From G020348385 sp964580235 (lineage in GTDB: Bacteria; Acidobacteriota; Aminicenantia; Aminicenantales; Aminicenantaceae): a stretch of 8,458 bases of DNA. The notes under the pieces were generated by a model that did not search any database, was not told the origin of the DNA, and was given only the letters and a program-made list of their open reading frames with translations. The translations under genes and the position numbers were made by a program. Below, piece after piece: positions 1-4,989 of this stretch (within the stretch, counting starts at the first letter, position 1; every line of letters begins with the position of its first letter). The stretch lies in NCBI GenBank assembly GCA_964580235.1, contig CAZOJY010000137.1, positions 1 to 8,458 of the forward strand. The letters are read 5' to 3'.

Positions 1-126
1 CGGGAAAATGCAGAATGGATCCTGATGGATTACGGCTATTTTATCATCCGCATTTTTTCCAAAGAAGTCAGGGAATATTATTATCTGGAAAAACTCTGGG
101 GCGATGCGCCCAGGTCAGATTACTGA
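1..126 (+). CDS. rsfS: Ribosome silencing factor RsfS, C-terminal fragment (5' end outside window)
   Basis: The window opens in frame inside a gene whose last 41 codons are visible, ending with TGA at 124-126. The tail contains W-I-L-M-D-Y-G, then an I-R-I-F segment, R-E-Y-Y, and L-E-K-L-W-G-D-A-P. This is the conserved end of the RsfS/Iojap (DUF143) family, where an LDYGDVVVHVF-like strand precedes a ReyY..LE.LW.DAP helix. Family members bind ribosomal protein uL14 and block joining of the 30S and 50S subunits when nutrients are short. rsfS immediately before rlmH is a common bacterial order, which supports the call. The start and N-terminal part lie outside the window. The stop codon sits inside a terminator hairpin (112-136), so the gene probably ends its transcription unit. 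Identification of the tail is confident although only about a third of the protein is seen. Confidence 0.88.
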   Translation, partial: RENAEWILMDYGYFIIRIFSKEVREYYYLEKLWGDAPRSDY

Positions 127-136
127 TCTTTTTTTT
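112..136 (+). terminator. Intrinsic terminator overlapping the rsfS stop codon
   Basis: GGTCAG (113-118) pairs with CTGATC (123-128) across an ATTA loop, with one G-U pair; A112 can add a pair with T129. A run of eight T follows at 129-136. The rsfS TGA (124-126) is in the descending arm. The stem is short, so read-through is likely, but the hairpin-plus-T-tract layout is canonical. Confidence 0.5.
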
Positions 137-146
137 ATAGAAACCA

Positions 147-175
147 TTGACTTTTGTCTGCATAATCATTATTTT
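147..175 (+). promoter_or_regulatory. Candidate sigma70-type promoter for rlmH-dksA-comF
   Basis: TTGACT (147-152) is followed after 17 bp by TATTTT (170-175), in the AT-rich gap between the rsfS terminator and rlmH. The start of transcription would fall near 182, about 35 nt before the rlmH start codon. The -35 is good and the -10 is mediocre. Confidence 0.35.
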
Positions 176-203
176 TTTTAGACTAATTCAGGAATGAAAT
201 TCT

Positions 204-208
204 GAGGG
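204..208 (+). promoter_or_regulatory. Ribosome binding site that decides the rlmH start
   Basis: GAGGG lies 7 nt before the ATG at 216 but only 1 nt before the in-frame ATG at 210. This favours 216 as the start and gives the usual 155-residue RlmH. Confidence 0.6.
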
Positions 209-215
209 CATGGAG

Positions 216-683
216 ATGAAGCTAAAGGTCCTGTGGCCAGGGAAGACCCGGAATCGAGACTTTAAGGGACTTCAGGATGCTTATCTGGAGAAGATAAACA
301 AGTTAGATAAGTGCAAATTGATCGAGACAAAGGAAGCTCGTGGATTGACGGAATGCGAGCAAAATAAAATATTGAAAATTGAAGCTATCGGACTTGAAAA
401 ACACATTAAAGATGATTATATTATCTGCTTGGCTGACCGAGGAAAAAAAATGGATTCTGAGGAATTCGCTCATTTTTTAGAAATGAAAGAGTCAAATTGT
501 CCGCAGGGAATCACGTTTATCGTAGGGGGCTTCTTGGGTTTGGCAGATAGGATTTTAAAAAGAGCTAACTTTTTGTTGTCTTTATCCAAAATGACCTTTT
601 CGCACGAATTGACGCGGATCGTCCTCCTTGAGCAAATTTATCGCTCTTTAAGCATAAAGCATGGACGACGGTATGCCAAATAG
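216..683 (+). CDS. rlmH: 23S rRNA (pseudouridine1915-N3)-methyltransferase RlmH
   Basis: RlmH is a SPOUT-class (knotted) SAM-dependent methyltransferase that methylates pseudouridine 1915 in helix 69 of 23S rRNA on assembled 70S ribosomes. I chose ATG 216 over ATG 210 because GAGGG is correctly spaced and the resulting 155 aa equals the length of E. coli RlmH. Visible family features are the MKLKV-like first strand, L-A-D-R-G-K...S-E-E-F-A (72-85), the glycine-rich SAM loop F-I-V-G-G-F-L-G (101-108), and the block S-L-S-K-M-T-F-S-H-E-L-T-R followed by L-L-E-Q-I-Y-R (122-143). Two deviations stand out. The residue after the Gly pair is Phe where Pro, Ala or Ser is usual, and the tail reads R-R-Y-A-K where the family normally has Tyr-His-Lys/Arg. 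The gene is followed 9 nt later by the DksA-like gene. Family assignment is secure. Confidence 0.95.
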   Translation: MKLKVLWPGKTRNRDFKGLQDAYLEKINKLDKCKLIETKEARGLTECEQNKILKIEAIGLEKHIKDDYIICLADRGKKMDSEEFAHFLEMKESNCPQGITFIVGGFLGLADRILKRANFLLSLSKMTFSHELTRIVLLEQIYRSLSIKHGRRYAK

Positions 684-687
684 GGGG
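682..687 (+). promoter_or_regulatory. Ribosome binding site for the TTG-started DksA-like gene
   Basis: AGGGGG overlaps the rlmH stop codon (681-683) and lies 5 nt before TTG 693. An in-frame TAA at 690-692 directly precedes that TTG, so translation cannot begin further upstream in this frame. Confidence 0.55.
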
Positions 688-692
688 TATAA

Positions 693-1049
693 TTGAACAA
701 GAGGGAAAAAGAAGGGAATAAAAAGAAACTTTTGAAGAGAAAAAAAGAAATCGTTGATGCCCTCAGTGAATTTTATAATGAAACTAAAGAGGTGGAGAAT
801 GCGGGGATTGCCATGGATATAGCTGATAAAGCAGAGAGCTCTTACACAAAGGAATTCCTGTTGAGTCTTTCAAACACGGAACGAAAACAATTAAAGCTGA
901 TTGATGAAGCATTGAAGCGAATTGAAAGATGTGATTATGGAGTCTGCCAGATGTGCGGTGTAAGAATTAGCAAAAAAAGACTGGATGCTGTTCCTTGGGC
1001 CCCTTATTGCATCAATTGTCAAGAAAAGGATGAGGAAGAATCTGAGTGA
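693..1049 (+). CDS. DksA/TraR-family C4 zinc-finger protein
   Basis: This 118-residue protein is probably an RNA polymerase secondary-channel regulator. Residues 1-79 are highly charged and should form the antiparallel coiled coil. Residues 80-110 hold the C4 zinc finger, with Cys85-x2-Cys88, 17 residues, then Cys106-x2-Cys109, in the DksA setting D-Y-G-x-C-x-x-C-G-x-x-I...R-L-x-A. The segment Asp42-I-A-Asp45-K-Ala47 matches the DxxDxA tip motif of E. coli DksA (D71, D74, A76), which acts at the polymerase active site. That makes it more than a bare zinc-finger relative. The tail is acidic. It starts at TTG: an in-frame TAA sits just upstream, and the next ATG (codon 41) would remove half the coiled coil. 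It is shorter than E. coli DksA (151 aa). It lies 9 nt after rlmH, and its stop overlaps the comF start (GTGA). Family assignment is sure; a response to ppGpp is inferred. Confidence 0.9.
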   Translation: MNKREKEGNKKKLLKRKKEIVDALSEFYNETKEVENAGIAMDIADKAESSYTKEFLLSLSNTERKQLKLIDEALKRIERCDYGVCQMCGVRISKKRLDAVPWAPYCINCQEKDEEESE

Positions 1050-1789
1050 GGTTTTCCTTTCGGAAAAGCTTGGTTTCCTCCATAAAATTAGCCGAGTTGA
1101 TCTTTTTTCCATCTGTTTGTGAATTATGCAGCTGTTTACTTGAACTCCCCGATGAAAGAATTGTCTGTCATTCCTGTCTCAAGGGATTGGAACCCCGTCG
1201 AACTTCTTTCTGTCTTGTTTGTGGGAAATTCTTCAATGATTCGGGGGAACCTCATTTTTGCCGGCAGTGTGTGATGCAGAAGCCGGCTTTCTCTGTGCAT
1301 CGTTCGTGCGGCCAGTATTTGGGAAGATTAAAGGACATAATCATTCTTTATAAATACCGCGGTTATCGCGTGCTCGGAAAAGCATTGGCTGCGTTTGCCC
1401 TCCAAGCTGCGGGGAGGGAGGAGGTTTTGTGGTGGGGACTGGAAGGCATTATTCCCGTCCCTCTTTTTCCCAAAAAGGAGAAACAACGAGGCTTTAATCA
1501 GGCATTTGTTATTGCAAAGGAATTGGCCAAACGAAAAAATATCGAGCTGATAAAAAACCAGCTGATCAAAGTGAAAAATACGGCCGCCCAGACATCGCTC
1601 AAGGCAGCAGACCGGCATAAAAATCTGAAAGGAGCATTTGAAATTATTCAAAACCATACGATCAAGGGGAAAACTGTTCTTCTGGTCGATGATGTTTATA
1701 CAACGGGATCGACCCTCCAGGAGTGCAGTGAAGCGCTGATCAAAGCCGGTGTTTTGGAGGTCAGGGCTCTCACTGTTGCCCAAGCCTGA
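1046..1789 (+). CDS. comF: ComF-family phosphoribosyltransferase with N-terminal zinc ribbons
   Basis: This 247-residue cytoplasmic protein has two Cys4 pairs at the N-terminus (Cys25/28 with Cys41/44, and Cys56/59 with Cys72/75), the double zinc ribbon of the ComF family. The PRT fold follows, with an I-I-P-V-P strand (135-139), R-G-F-N-Q (148-152), T-A-A-Q-T...R-x-x-N-L-x-G-A-F (179-198), and the PRPP-binding loop V-L-L-V-D-D-V-Y-T-T-G-S-T (211-223). ComF proteins are needed for natural DNA uptake in some species (B. subtilis ComFC, Haemophilus ComF), but most genomes carry one without known competence, so competence is not implied here. The GTG start overlaps the previous stop as GTGA, and GAGGA (1032-1036) lies 9 nt before it, so the two genes are translationally coupled. 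It is last in the rlmH operon and convergent with hsp20. Confidence 0.93.
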   Translation: MRFSFRKSLVSSIKLAELIFFPSVCELCSCLLELPDERIVCHSCLKGLEPRRTSFCLVCGKFFNDSGEPHFCRQCVMQKPAFSVHRSCGQYLGRLKDIIILYKYRGYRVLGKALAAFALQAAGREEVLWWGLEGIIPVPLFPKKEKQRGFNQAFVIAKELAKRKNIELIKNQLIKVKNTAAQTSLKAADRHKNLKGAFEIIQNHTIKGKTVLLVDDVYTTGSTLQECSEALIKAGVLEVRALTVAQA

Positions 1790-1803
1790 ACATTTATGAG
1801 CGC

Positions 1804-1840
1804 AAAAAAAAGCGCCTGGATCGACCGATCACAGGCGCTT
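1804..1840 (-). terminator. Strong intrinsic terminator of hsp20, possibly bidirectional
   Basis: AAGCGCCTG (1810-1818) pairs perfectly with CAGGCGCTT (1832-1840). The inner GATCG (1819-1823) and CGATC (1826-1830) extend the stem, with A1831 bulged. On the minus strand the hairpin runs straight into a U-tract encoded by the A-run 1804-1811. It lies 20 nt beyond the hsp20 stop. On the plus strand the same hairpin lacks a good U-tract but may still slow transcription out of comF. Confidence 0.85.
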
Positions 1841-1860
1841 GATGTTTAAAACTTGAGGTT

Positions 1861-2337
1861 TTATTTTTTCGCTTTTTTTTCGGCTTTTTTTTGTGGTTTG
1901 AGGACTTTTACCATTTTGGGCTTGGATTCAGGCTTTTTGGGCATGGTGATTCTCAAGACTCCTTTATCGTGTTCAGCCTTAACTTTTTCTTGATCAACAT
2001 GTCTTGGGATGGTAAATGAGCGGTAGAAGGAGCCATAAGAGCGTTCGATCCGGTGGTAATTTTCTTCTTTGGTTTCCTTTTCGAATTTCCTTTCGCCGCT
2101 CAAGGATAGCGTGTTATCTTCGATTTTAATCTCGATGTTATCCTCATCGACACCAGGAACTTCTGCAGTGAGTACAAGCGCATTTTCCGTTTCGTAAATG
2201 TCGACCGACGGTGCCCAGGTGCTGGAGATCATATCTTTCTCTTCACCTCTGGAAGTCACCGCATCCTCAAAAAGACGGTTCATCTTCTCCCTCAGTGTAA
2301 TAATATCTCTGAAGGGATCCCATCTGATAATAGCCAT
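1861..2337 (-). CDS. hsp20: Small heat-shock protein, Hsp20/alpha-crystallin family
   Basis: This 158-residue ATP-independent holdase binds unfolding proteins and forms oligomers. The N-terminal arm (1-40) starts with the bacterial class-A-like W-D-P-F-R-D signature (6-11). The alpha-crystallin domain spans about 41-134, including V-D-I-Y-E-T (45-50), A-E-V-P-G-V (58-63), L-S-L-S-G-E-R (77-83) and the terminal G-V-L-x-I-x-x-P-K strand (126-134). Val143-Lys-Val145 fits the IxI/V anchor that docks on a neighbouring subunit, and a very Lys-rich tail follows. The start is set by AGGAGG at 2344-2349, 6 nt upstream. The gene stands alone, with its own promoter (2371-2399) and a strong terminator, as expected for a stress-induced monocistronic unit. 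Repeats in the promoter suggest a repressor or activator site, but no standard CIRCE element is present. Confidence 0.95.
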   Translation of the reverse strand: MAIIRWDPFRDIITLREKMNRLFEDAVTSRGEEKDMISSTWAPSVDIYETENALVLTAEVPGVDEDNIEIKIEDNTLSLSGERKFEKETKEENYHRIERSYGSFYRSFTIPRHVDQEKVKAEHDKGVLRITMPKKPESKPKMVKVLKPQKKAEKKAKK

Positions 2338-2370
2338 GATGTACCTCCTATAAAATCTTAGTATGTATAT

Positions 2371-2399
2371 AATATAATATCTTAGTGTATTCTTGTCAA
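2371..2399 (-). promoter_or_regulatory. Sigma70-type promoter of hsp20 with repeat elements
   Basis: On the minus strand, a consensus TTGACA (2394-2399) is followed after 17 bp by TATATT (2371-2376). Transcription should start near 2364, leaving a leader of about 27 nt with AGGAGG at 2344-2349. The -35 lies within a small palindrome, CTTGACAAG (2392-2400). The sequence ATCTTAGT plus R-T (plus-strand reading) occurs at 2355-2364 and 2379-2388, flanking the -10. The rest of the 140-bp gap up to 2477 is AT-rich and shows nothing else clear. Confidence 0.7.
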
Positions 2400-2471
2400 G
2401 TATATTTTGAAATTTCTCCTTTTTTTTGTGATTTTTTATAAGTTGAATTAACCTGAATTATTCATAAATTA

Positions 2472-2489
2472 TCCAGGCTAATTCCTGGA
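2472..2489 (-). terminator. Possible weak terminator hairpin at the end of rsmI
   Basis: On the minus strand TCCAGG and CCTGGA form a 6-bp stem with a 6-nt loop that contains the rsmI stop. The sequence after it is AT-rich (TAATTTATGAATAATT) but has no continuous U-tract. It may end the amidase-nadE-rsmI transcript; Rho-dependent ending is equally possible. Confidence 0.3.
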
Positions 2490-3197
2490 CGGTTTTTTTG
2501 TCCAGCCCTCAACAAGGAGTGTTAATTCTCCTTTCAGAGGCTTTTTTTCAAGGCCGCGGAGCAATTGTCCAGGGCTCCCTCGCAGGAATTCCTCGTGTAT
2601 CTTGGTCAGTTCCCTTGCTATCACAACTCTCCGTTTCCCTAAGGTTTGTTGGATGATTTTCAGGAAATCGGCTAATTTCCTCGAAGGAAGATAAAAAATC
2701 AGTGTTGCCGTTTCGGTTTTCAGGGATTCGAGTAATTTTCGTGAAGCCTCTTTTTTGGGCGAAGGAAAACTTAAAAATAAGAACTTGTGTGTGGGCAGTC
2801 CCGCTGCAGAGAGGGCTGTGGTTGCAGCCGATGGTCCTGGGATGGGTATGATCGCGATTCCCTGAGCCAGAGCTTCTTTTATTAAGGGATAGCCCGGGTC
2901 AGCGATTCCTGGAGTTCCTGCATCAGAAACCAAAGCCACGTCTTTGCCTTCCCTGAGGATGTTTATGATCTTGGGAACCTTTTTTTGTTCCTTGGGATGA
3001 AAGTAGCTCAACATCTTTTTTTTTATTTTGTATTTGTTCAGGATTTTTATCGTCTGGCGGGTGTCCTCACATGCAATGACAGATACTTCATCGAGAACTT
3101 TTATAGCTCTGAGAGATATGTCTTCCAGGTTTCCGATAGGAGTGGCCACTATGAACAATCTGCCATCGATATCAGGGTCTTTTTTATTCTCTGGCAT
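2478..3197 (-). CDS. rsmI: 16S rRNA (cytidine1402-2'-O)-methyltransferase RsmI
   Basis: RsmI is a tetrapyrrole-methylase-fold (class III) SAM methyltransferase that 2'-O-methylates C1402 in the ribosomal P site. Family blocks, in order, are A-T-P-I-G-N-L-E-D-I-S (18-28), C-E-D-T-R (43-47), S-D-A-G-T-P-G-I-A-D-P-G (91-102), P-I-P-G-P-S-A-A (118-125), R-E-L-T-K-I-H-E-E-F-L-R-G (195-207) and K-G-E-L-T-L-L-V-E-G (222-231). At 239 aa it lacks the extra C-terminal domain of the 286-aa E. coli enzyme, as many family members do. Two spots depart from the common pattern: F-L-S-F-P-S-P-K (141-148, usually a GFLP-type motif) and F-Y-L-P-S-R-K (168-174, usually FYESPHR). The ATG has only a poor, very close AGG upstream and lies 21 nt after the nadE stop, so translation probably depends on coupling. 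Confidence 0.93.
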   Translation of the reverse strand: MPENKKDPDIDGRLFIVATPIGNLEDISLRAIKVLDEVSVIACEDTRQTIKILNKYKIKKKMLSYFHPKEQKKVPKIINILREGKDVALVSDAGTPGIADPGYPLIKEALAQGIAIIPIPGPSAATTALSAAGLPTHKFLFLSFPSPKKEASRKLLESLKTETATLIFYLPSRKLADFLKIIQQTLGKRRVVIARELTKIHEEFLRGSPGQLLRGLEKKPLKGELTLLVEGWTKKPSRN

Positions 3198-3218
3198 GAC
3201 CTATACGGATTATCGGGA

Positions 3219-4031
3219 TTACTTTTCCCAGTCATAAGGATAGAGGAAATCGTGACCGATTGTCCGGACTGATATCTTAGGAATTGGAGGCAGATGCCGT
3301 TTGAATTCCGCTTTTTTTATCAATTCGATAATCTTCTCCACATCCTTTTTTTGGAATCCTTCGGAGATCAACTCTTTTTTTGTCTTTCGCAAATCAACCA
3401 GTTGATAAAGAATCTGATCGATTTTATCATAGCTGAGACCGAGCTCGCCCTCATCTGTTTGTCCGGCCCACAATCCGGCGGTCGGTTTTTTCTTGAGTAT
3501 TTTACCGGGGACTTTCAAGGCACGGGATAACTGACGGATTTGGGTTTTGTAGAGGTCGCCCATAGGATTGATAGCGCAGGCCATGTCTCCATGGATCGTG
3601 CCGTAGCCAAGCAGCAATTCCGTCTTATTGCTGGTTCCCAATATTAGAGCTTTTTCTCTTTCCGAATAATCATAGAGGATGGACATCCTCTCTCTGGCCA
3701 TTTTGTTCCCTTTTAGGATTAGGCTATCAGTTGGGTGTTTTGTGAAATAAGCGTTTATCATCGCAGAAATGTTTACGATATGGACTTTGATGTCCAAGTG
3801 TCCGGCAAGATCCGCTGCGTCTTTCACTTCTTCTCCAAAAGAGTCCTCGTAAGGCATAATAAGACCGATAACGTTTTTTGGACCGAGGGCCCGAACTGCT
3901 AGAAAAGCACATACGGTTGAGTCCAATCCTCCTGACAGGCCGAGGATCCCCTTTTTAAAGTTAAATTTGGACAATTCCTCTTTTATGAACCGCGTAAGCA
4001 GTTTTTCCGCAAAAGCAGGATTAATCCTCAT
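3219..4031 (-). CDS. nadE: NAD+ synthase, synthetase-domain protein (split type)
   Basis: NadE adenylates the carboxylate of nicotinic acid adenine dinucleotide and amidates it to NAD+, the last step of NAD synthesis. At 270 aa this is the size of ammonia-type NadE and has only the synthetase domain. It shows the PP-loop S-G-G-L-D-S (33-38), G-N-x-x-A-R-x-R-M-x-x-L-Y (108-120), L-G-T-S-N-K-T-E (131-138), H-G-D (147-149), the K-T pair (162-163), and P-T-A-G-L-W-x-G-Q-x-D-E (183-194) near the substrate. Its ATG lies inside the end of the preceding amidase gene (11-nt overlap, 4021-4031), so the two are translationally coupled. The enzyme may receive ammonia from that amidase and so work as one half of a glutamine-dependent synthetase, or it may use free ammonia alone. 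rsmI follows 21 nt later. NadE identity is very sure; the nitrogen source is inferred. Confidence 0.96.
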   Translation of the reverse strand: MRINPAFAEKLLTRFIKEELSKFNFKKGILGLSGGLDSTVCAFLAVRALGPKNVIGLIMPYEDSFGEEVKDAADLAGHLDIKVHIVNISAMINAYFTKHPTDSLILKGNKMARERMSILYDYSEREKALILGTSNKTELLLGYGTIHGDMACAINPMGDLYKTQIRQLSRALKVPGKILKKKPTAGLWAGQTDEGELGLSYDKIDQILYQLVDLRKTKKELISEGFQKKDVEKIIELIKKAEFKRHLPPIPKISVRTIGHDFLYPYDWEK

Positions 4032-4869
4032 ATTTTGACACGATCCTTTTGAAAGCTTCCAAAATGACTTCGGGTTTTTCGTCCCGCCGGTAAGGCCGGC
4101 TTTTCCGAAATTGGCGAATCTCTTCTATGTCTATATCTTTCACCAGAAAATCTTCATCCGAGTACGGGGATTGGGCGACCAATTGACCTCCGGGATTGTA
4201 AATGAAAGATCCCCCGGCGAAGGATTTCCCGTCTTCGTATCCTATCCTGTTGCAGTAGATCACAAAGGATTGAAAAAAGCGGGAAACGGCCTCTCCCATC
4301 AACTCCCACATTCGGGAGGAGGCATAGCCTTCATTATCTGAAAATCCCCGTCCAGGGGCTGCGCTGATGGCGATGATAAACTCTGAACCGCCAACAAAAA
4401 GAAGATAGCTTGAGCTGATATGCAAAAAATCATAGCAGATCAGCATTCCGGCGCTGCCAAAAAAAGTGGGAAATGTATGGAAGTTTTTTCCTTGGCTGAA
4501 GAATTTTAATTCTTCGAACATGCCGTAAGTTGGCAAATAGATTTTCCGGTGGATATGAGCAATTTCCCCTTGAGAGAAAAAAGCGGCTGAATTCATGAAT
4601 AAGCCCTTTTCCTTCTCTTCAACAAATCCTACGACAAAAGAAATCTCTCTGCTTAGATCTTTGAATTTTTTAAAAAGAGGATCGGTTCGAGGGTCAAGGG
4701 CCACCTCTTCTACCATGTCTTTAAGGGTATAGCCGGTGAGACTTAACTCAGGGAATACCAGAAGGTCTACGTTTTTGGATCTGGCTTTTTGGATGAAATC
4801 GATATGCATATGCAAGTTTTGGCCCATATCTCCCAATTTGGGACAGATTTGAGCCAGCGCAATTTTCAT
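4021..4869 (-). CDS. Nitrilase-superfamily (C-N hydrolase) amidase, putative glutaminase partner of NadE
   Basis: This 282-residue C-N hydrolase has an intact catalytic set: Glu41 (F-P-E-L-S-L-T-G-Y, 39-47), Lys109 (H-R-K-I-Y-L-P, 107-113) and nucleophile Cys145 (L-I-C-Y-D-F, 143-148), with the auxiliary Glu119 in Y-G-M-F-E-E. Further features are I-S-A-A-P-G-R-G-F, then N-R-I-G-Y-E-D-G, F-A-G-G-S-F-I, and a C-terminal R-x-x-R-P-Y-R-R-D segment. This series resembles the glutaminase domain of fused glutamine-dependent NAD synthetases. The gene overlaps nadE by 11 nt and precedes it, the same order as the domains of the fused enzyme. I infer that it hydrolyses glutamine and supplies ammonia to NadE. 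Alternatives are an omega-amidase or an N-carbamoyl-amide hydrolase that happens to be co-transcribed. No Shine-Dalgarno precedes its ATG and a candidate promoter ends 8 nt away, so the mRNA may be leaderless. Confidence 0.85.
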   Translation of the reverse strand: MKIALAQICPKLGDMGQNLHMHIDFIQKARSKNVDLLVFPELSLTGYTLKDMVEEVALDPRTDPLFKKFKDLSREISFVVGFVEEKEKGLFMNSAAFFSQGEIAHIHRKIYLPTYGMFEELKFFSQGKNFHTFPTFFGSAGMLICYDFLHISSSYLLFVGGSEFIIAISAAPGRGFSDNEGYASSRMWELMGEAVSRFFQSFVIYCNRIGYEDGKSFAGGSFIYNPGGQLVAQSPYSDEDFLVKDIDIEEIRQFRKSRPYRRDEKPEVILEAFKRIVSKYED

Positions 4870-4877
4870 AGTAAAAA

Positions 4878-4904
4878 ATTATCACAAATATCCTAGCTTT
4901 GCAA
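4878..4904 (-). promoter_or_regulatory. Candidate promoter of the amidase-nadE-rsmI operon, near-leaderless
   Basis: On the minus strand TTGCAA (4899-4904) and an extended -10, TGT plus GATAAT (4878-4886), are 15 bp apart; this is short but tolerable with an extended -10. Only 8 nt separate the -10 from the ATG at 4869, so the transcript would begin at or within a few bases of the start codon. No Shine-Dalgarno is present, which fits. Confidence 0.4.
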
Positions 4905-4945
4905 TTTTCATAACTTAGGCTCAGTGGTTTAGCCTTGAAAATTGC
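4901..4945. repeat. 10-bp inverted repeat across the divergent promoters
   Basis: GCAATTTTCA (4901-4910) and TGAAAATTGC (4936-4945) are exact inverted copies, 35 bp apart centre to centre. The left arm covers the -35 of the amidase promoter and the right arm covers the -35 of the J-protein promoter. A further direct copy, GCAATTTTCATA, is at 4859-4870 over the amidase start codon. The intergenic DNA 4870-4989 holds nothing else I can name. Confidence 0.5.
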
Positions 4946-4964
4946 CGATGATCTATTATATATT
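4935..4964 (+). promoter_or_regulatory. Candidate promoter of the DUF4388-like/J/TPR gene
   Basis: TTGAAA (4935-4940) is followed after 18 bp by TATATT (4959-4964). Transcription would start near 4971, about 20 nt before the ATG at 4990. This makes the upstream in-frame TTG at 4942 and ATG at 4948 unusable as starts, because both lie inside the promoter. Confidence 0.5.
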
Positions 4965-4989
4965 AAGTTTTCTGCATAGGTATGGTGTC

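Noticed and set aside
1328..1783. A 151-codon open frame on the minus strand inside comF
   Set aside because: It lies wholly antisense to a clear ComF PRT domain, has no recognisable motif or ribosome site, and is best explained as a shadow frame.
2338..2420. CIRCE or HspR (HAIR) operator upstream of hsp20
   Set aside because: No TTAGCACTC/GAGTGCTAA pair exists. The HAIR-like match (CTTGAC with N7 spacing to ACTAAG) has several mismatches and is too weak to call.
4870..4934. A riboswitch in front of the NAD synthesis operon
   Set aside because: The predicted leader is almost absent, and no conserved riboswitch core or terminator/anti-terminator pair is visible.
4942..4989. Upstream TTG (4942) and ATG (4948) as starts of the J-protein gene
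   Set aside because: Both lie between the -35 and -10 of the candidate promoter, have no Shine-Dalgarno, and would add a hydrophobic stretch with no family similarity. ATG 4990 begins right at the DUF4388-like region.
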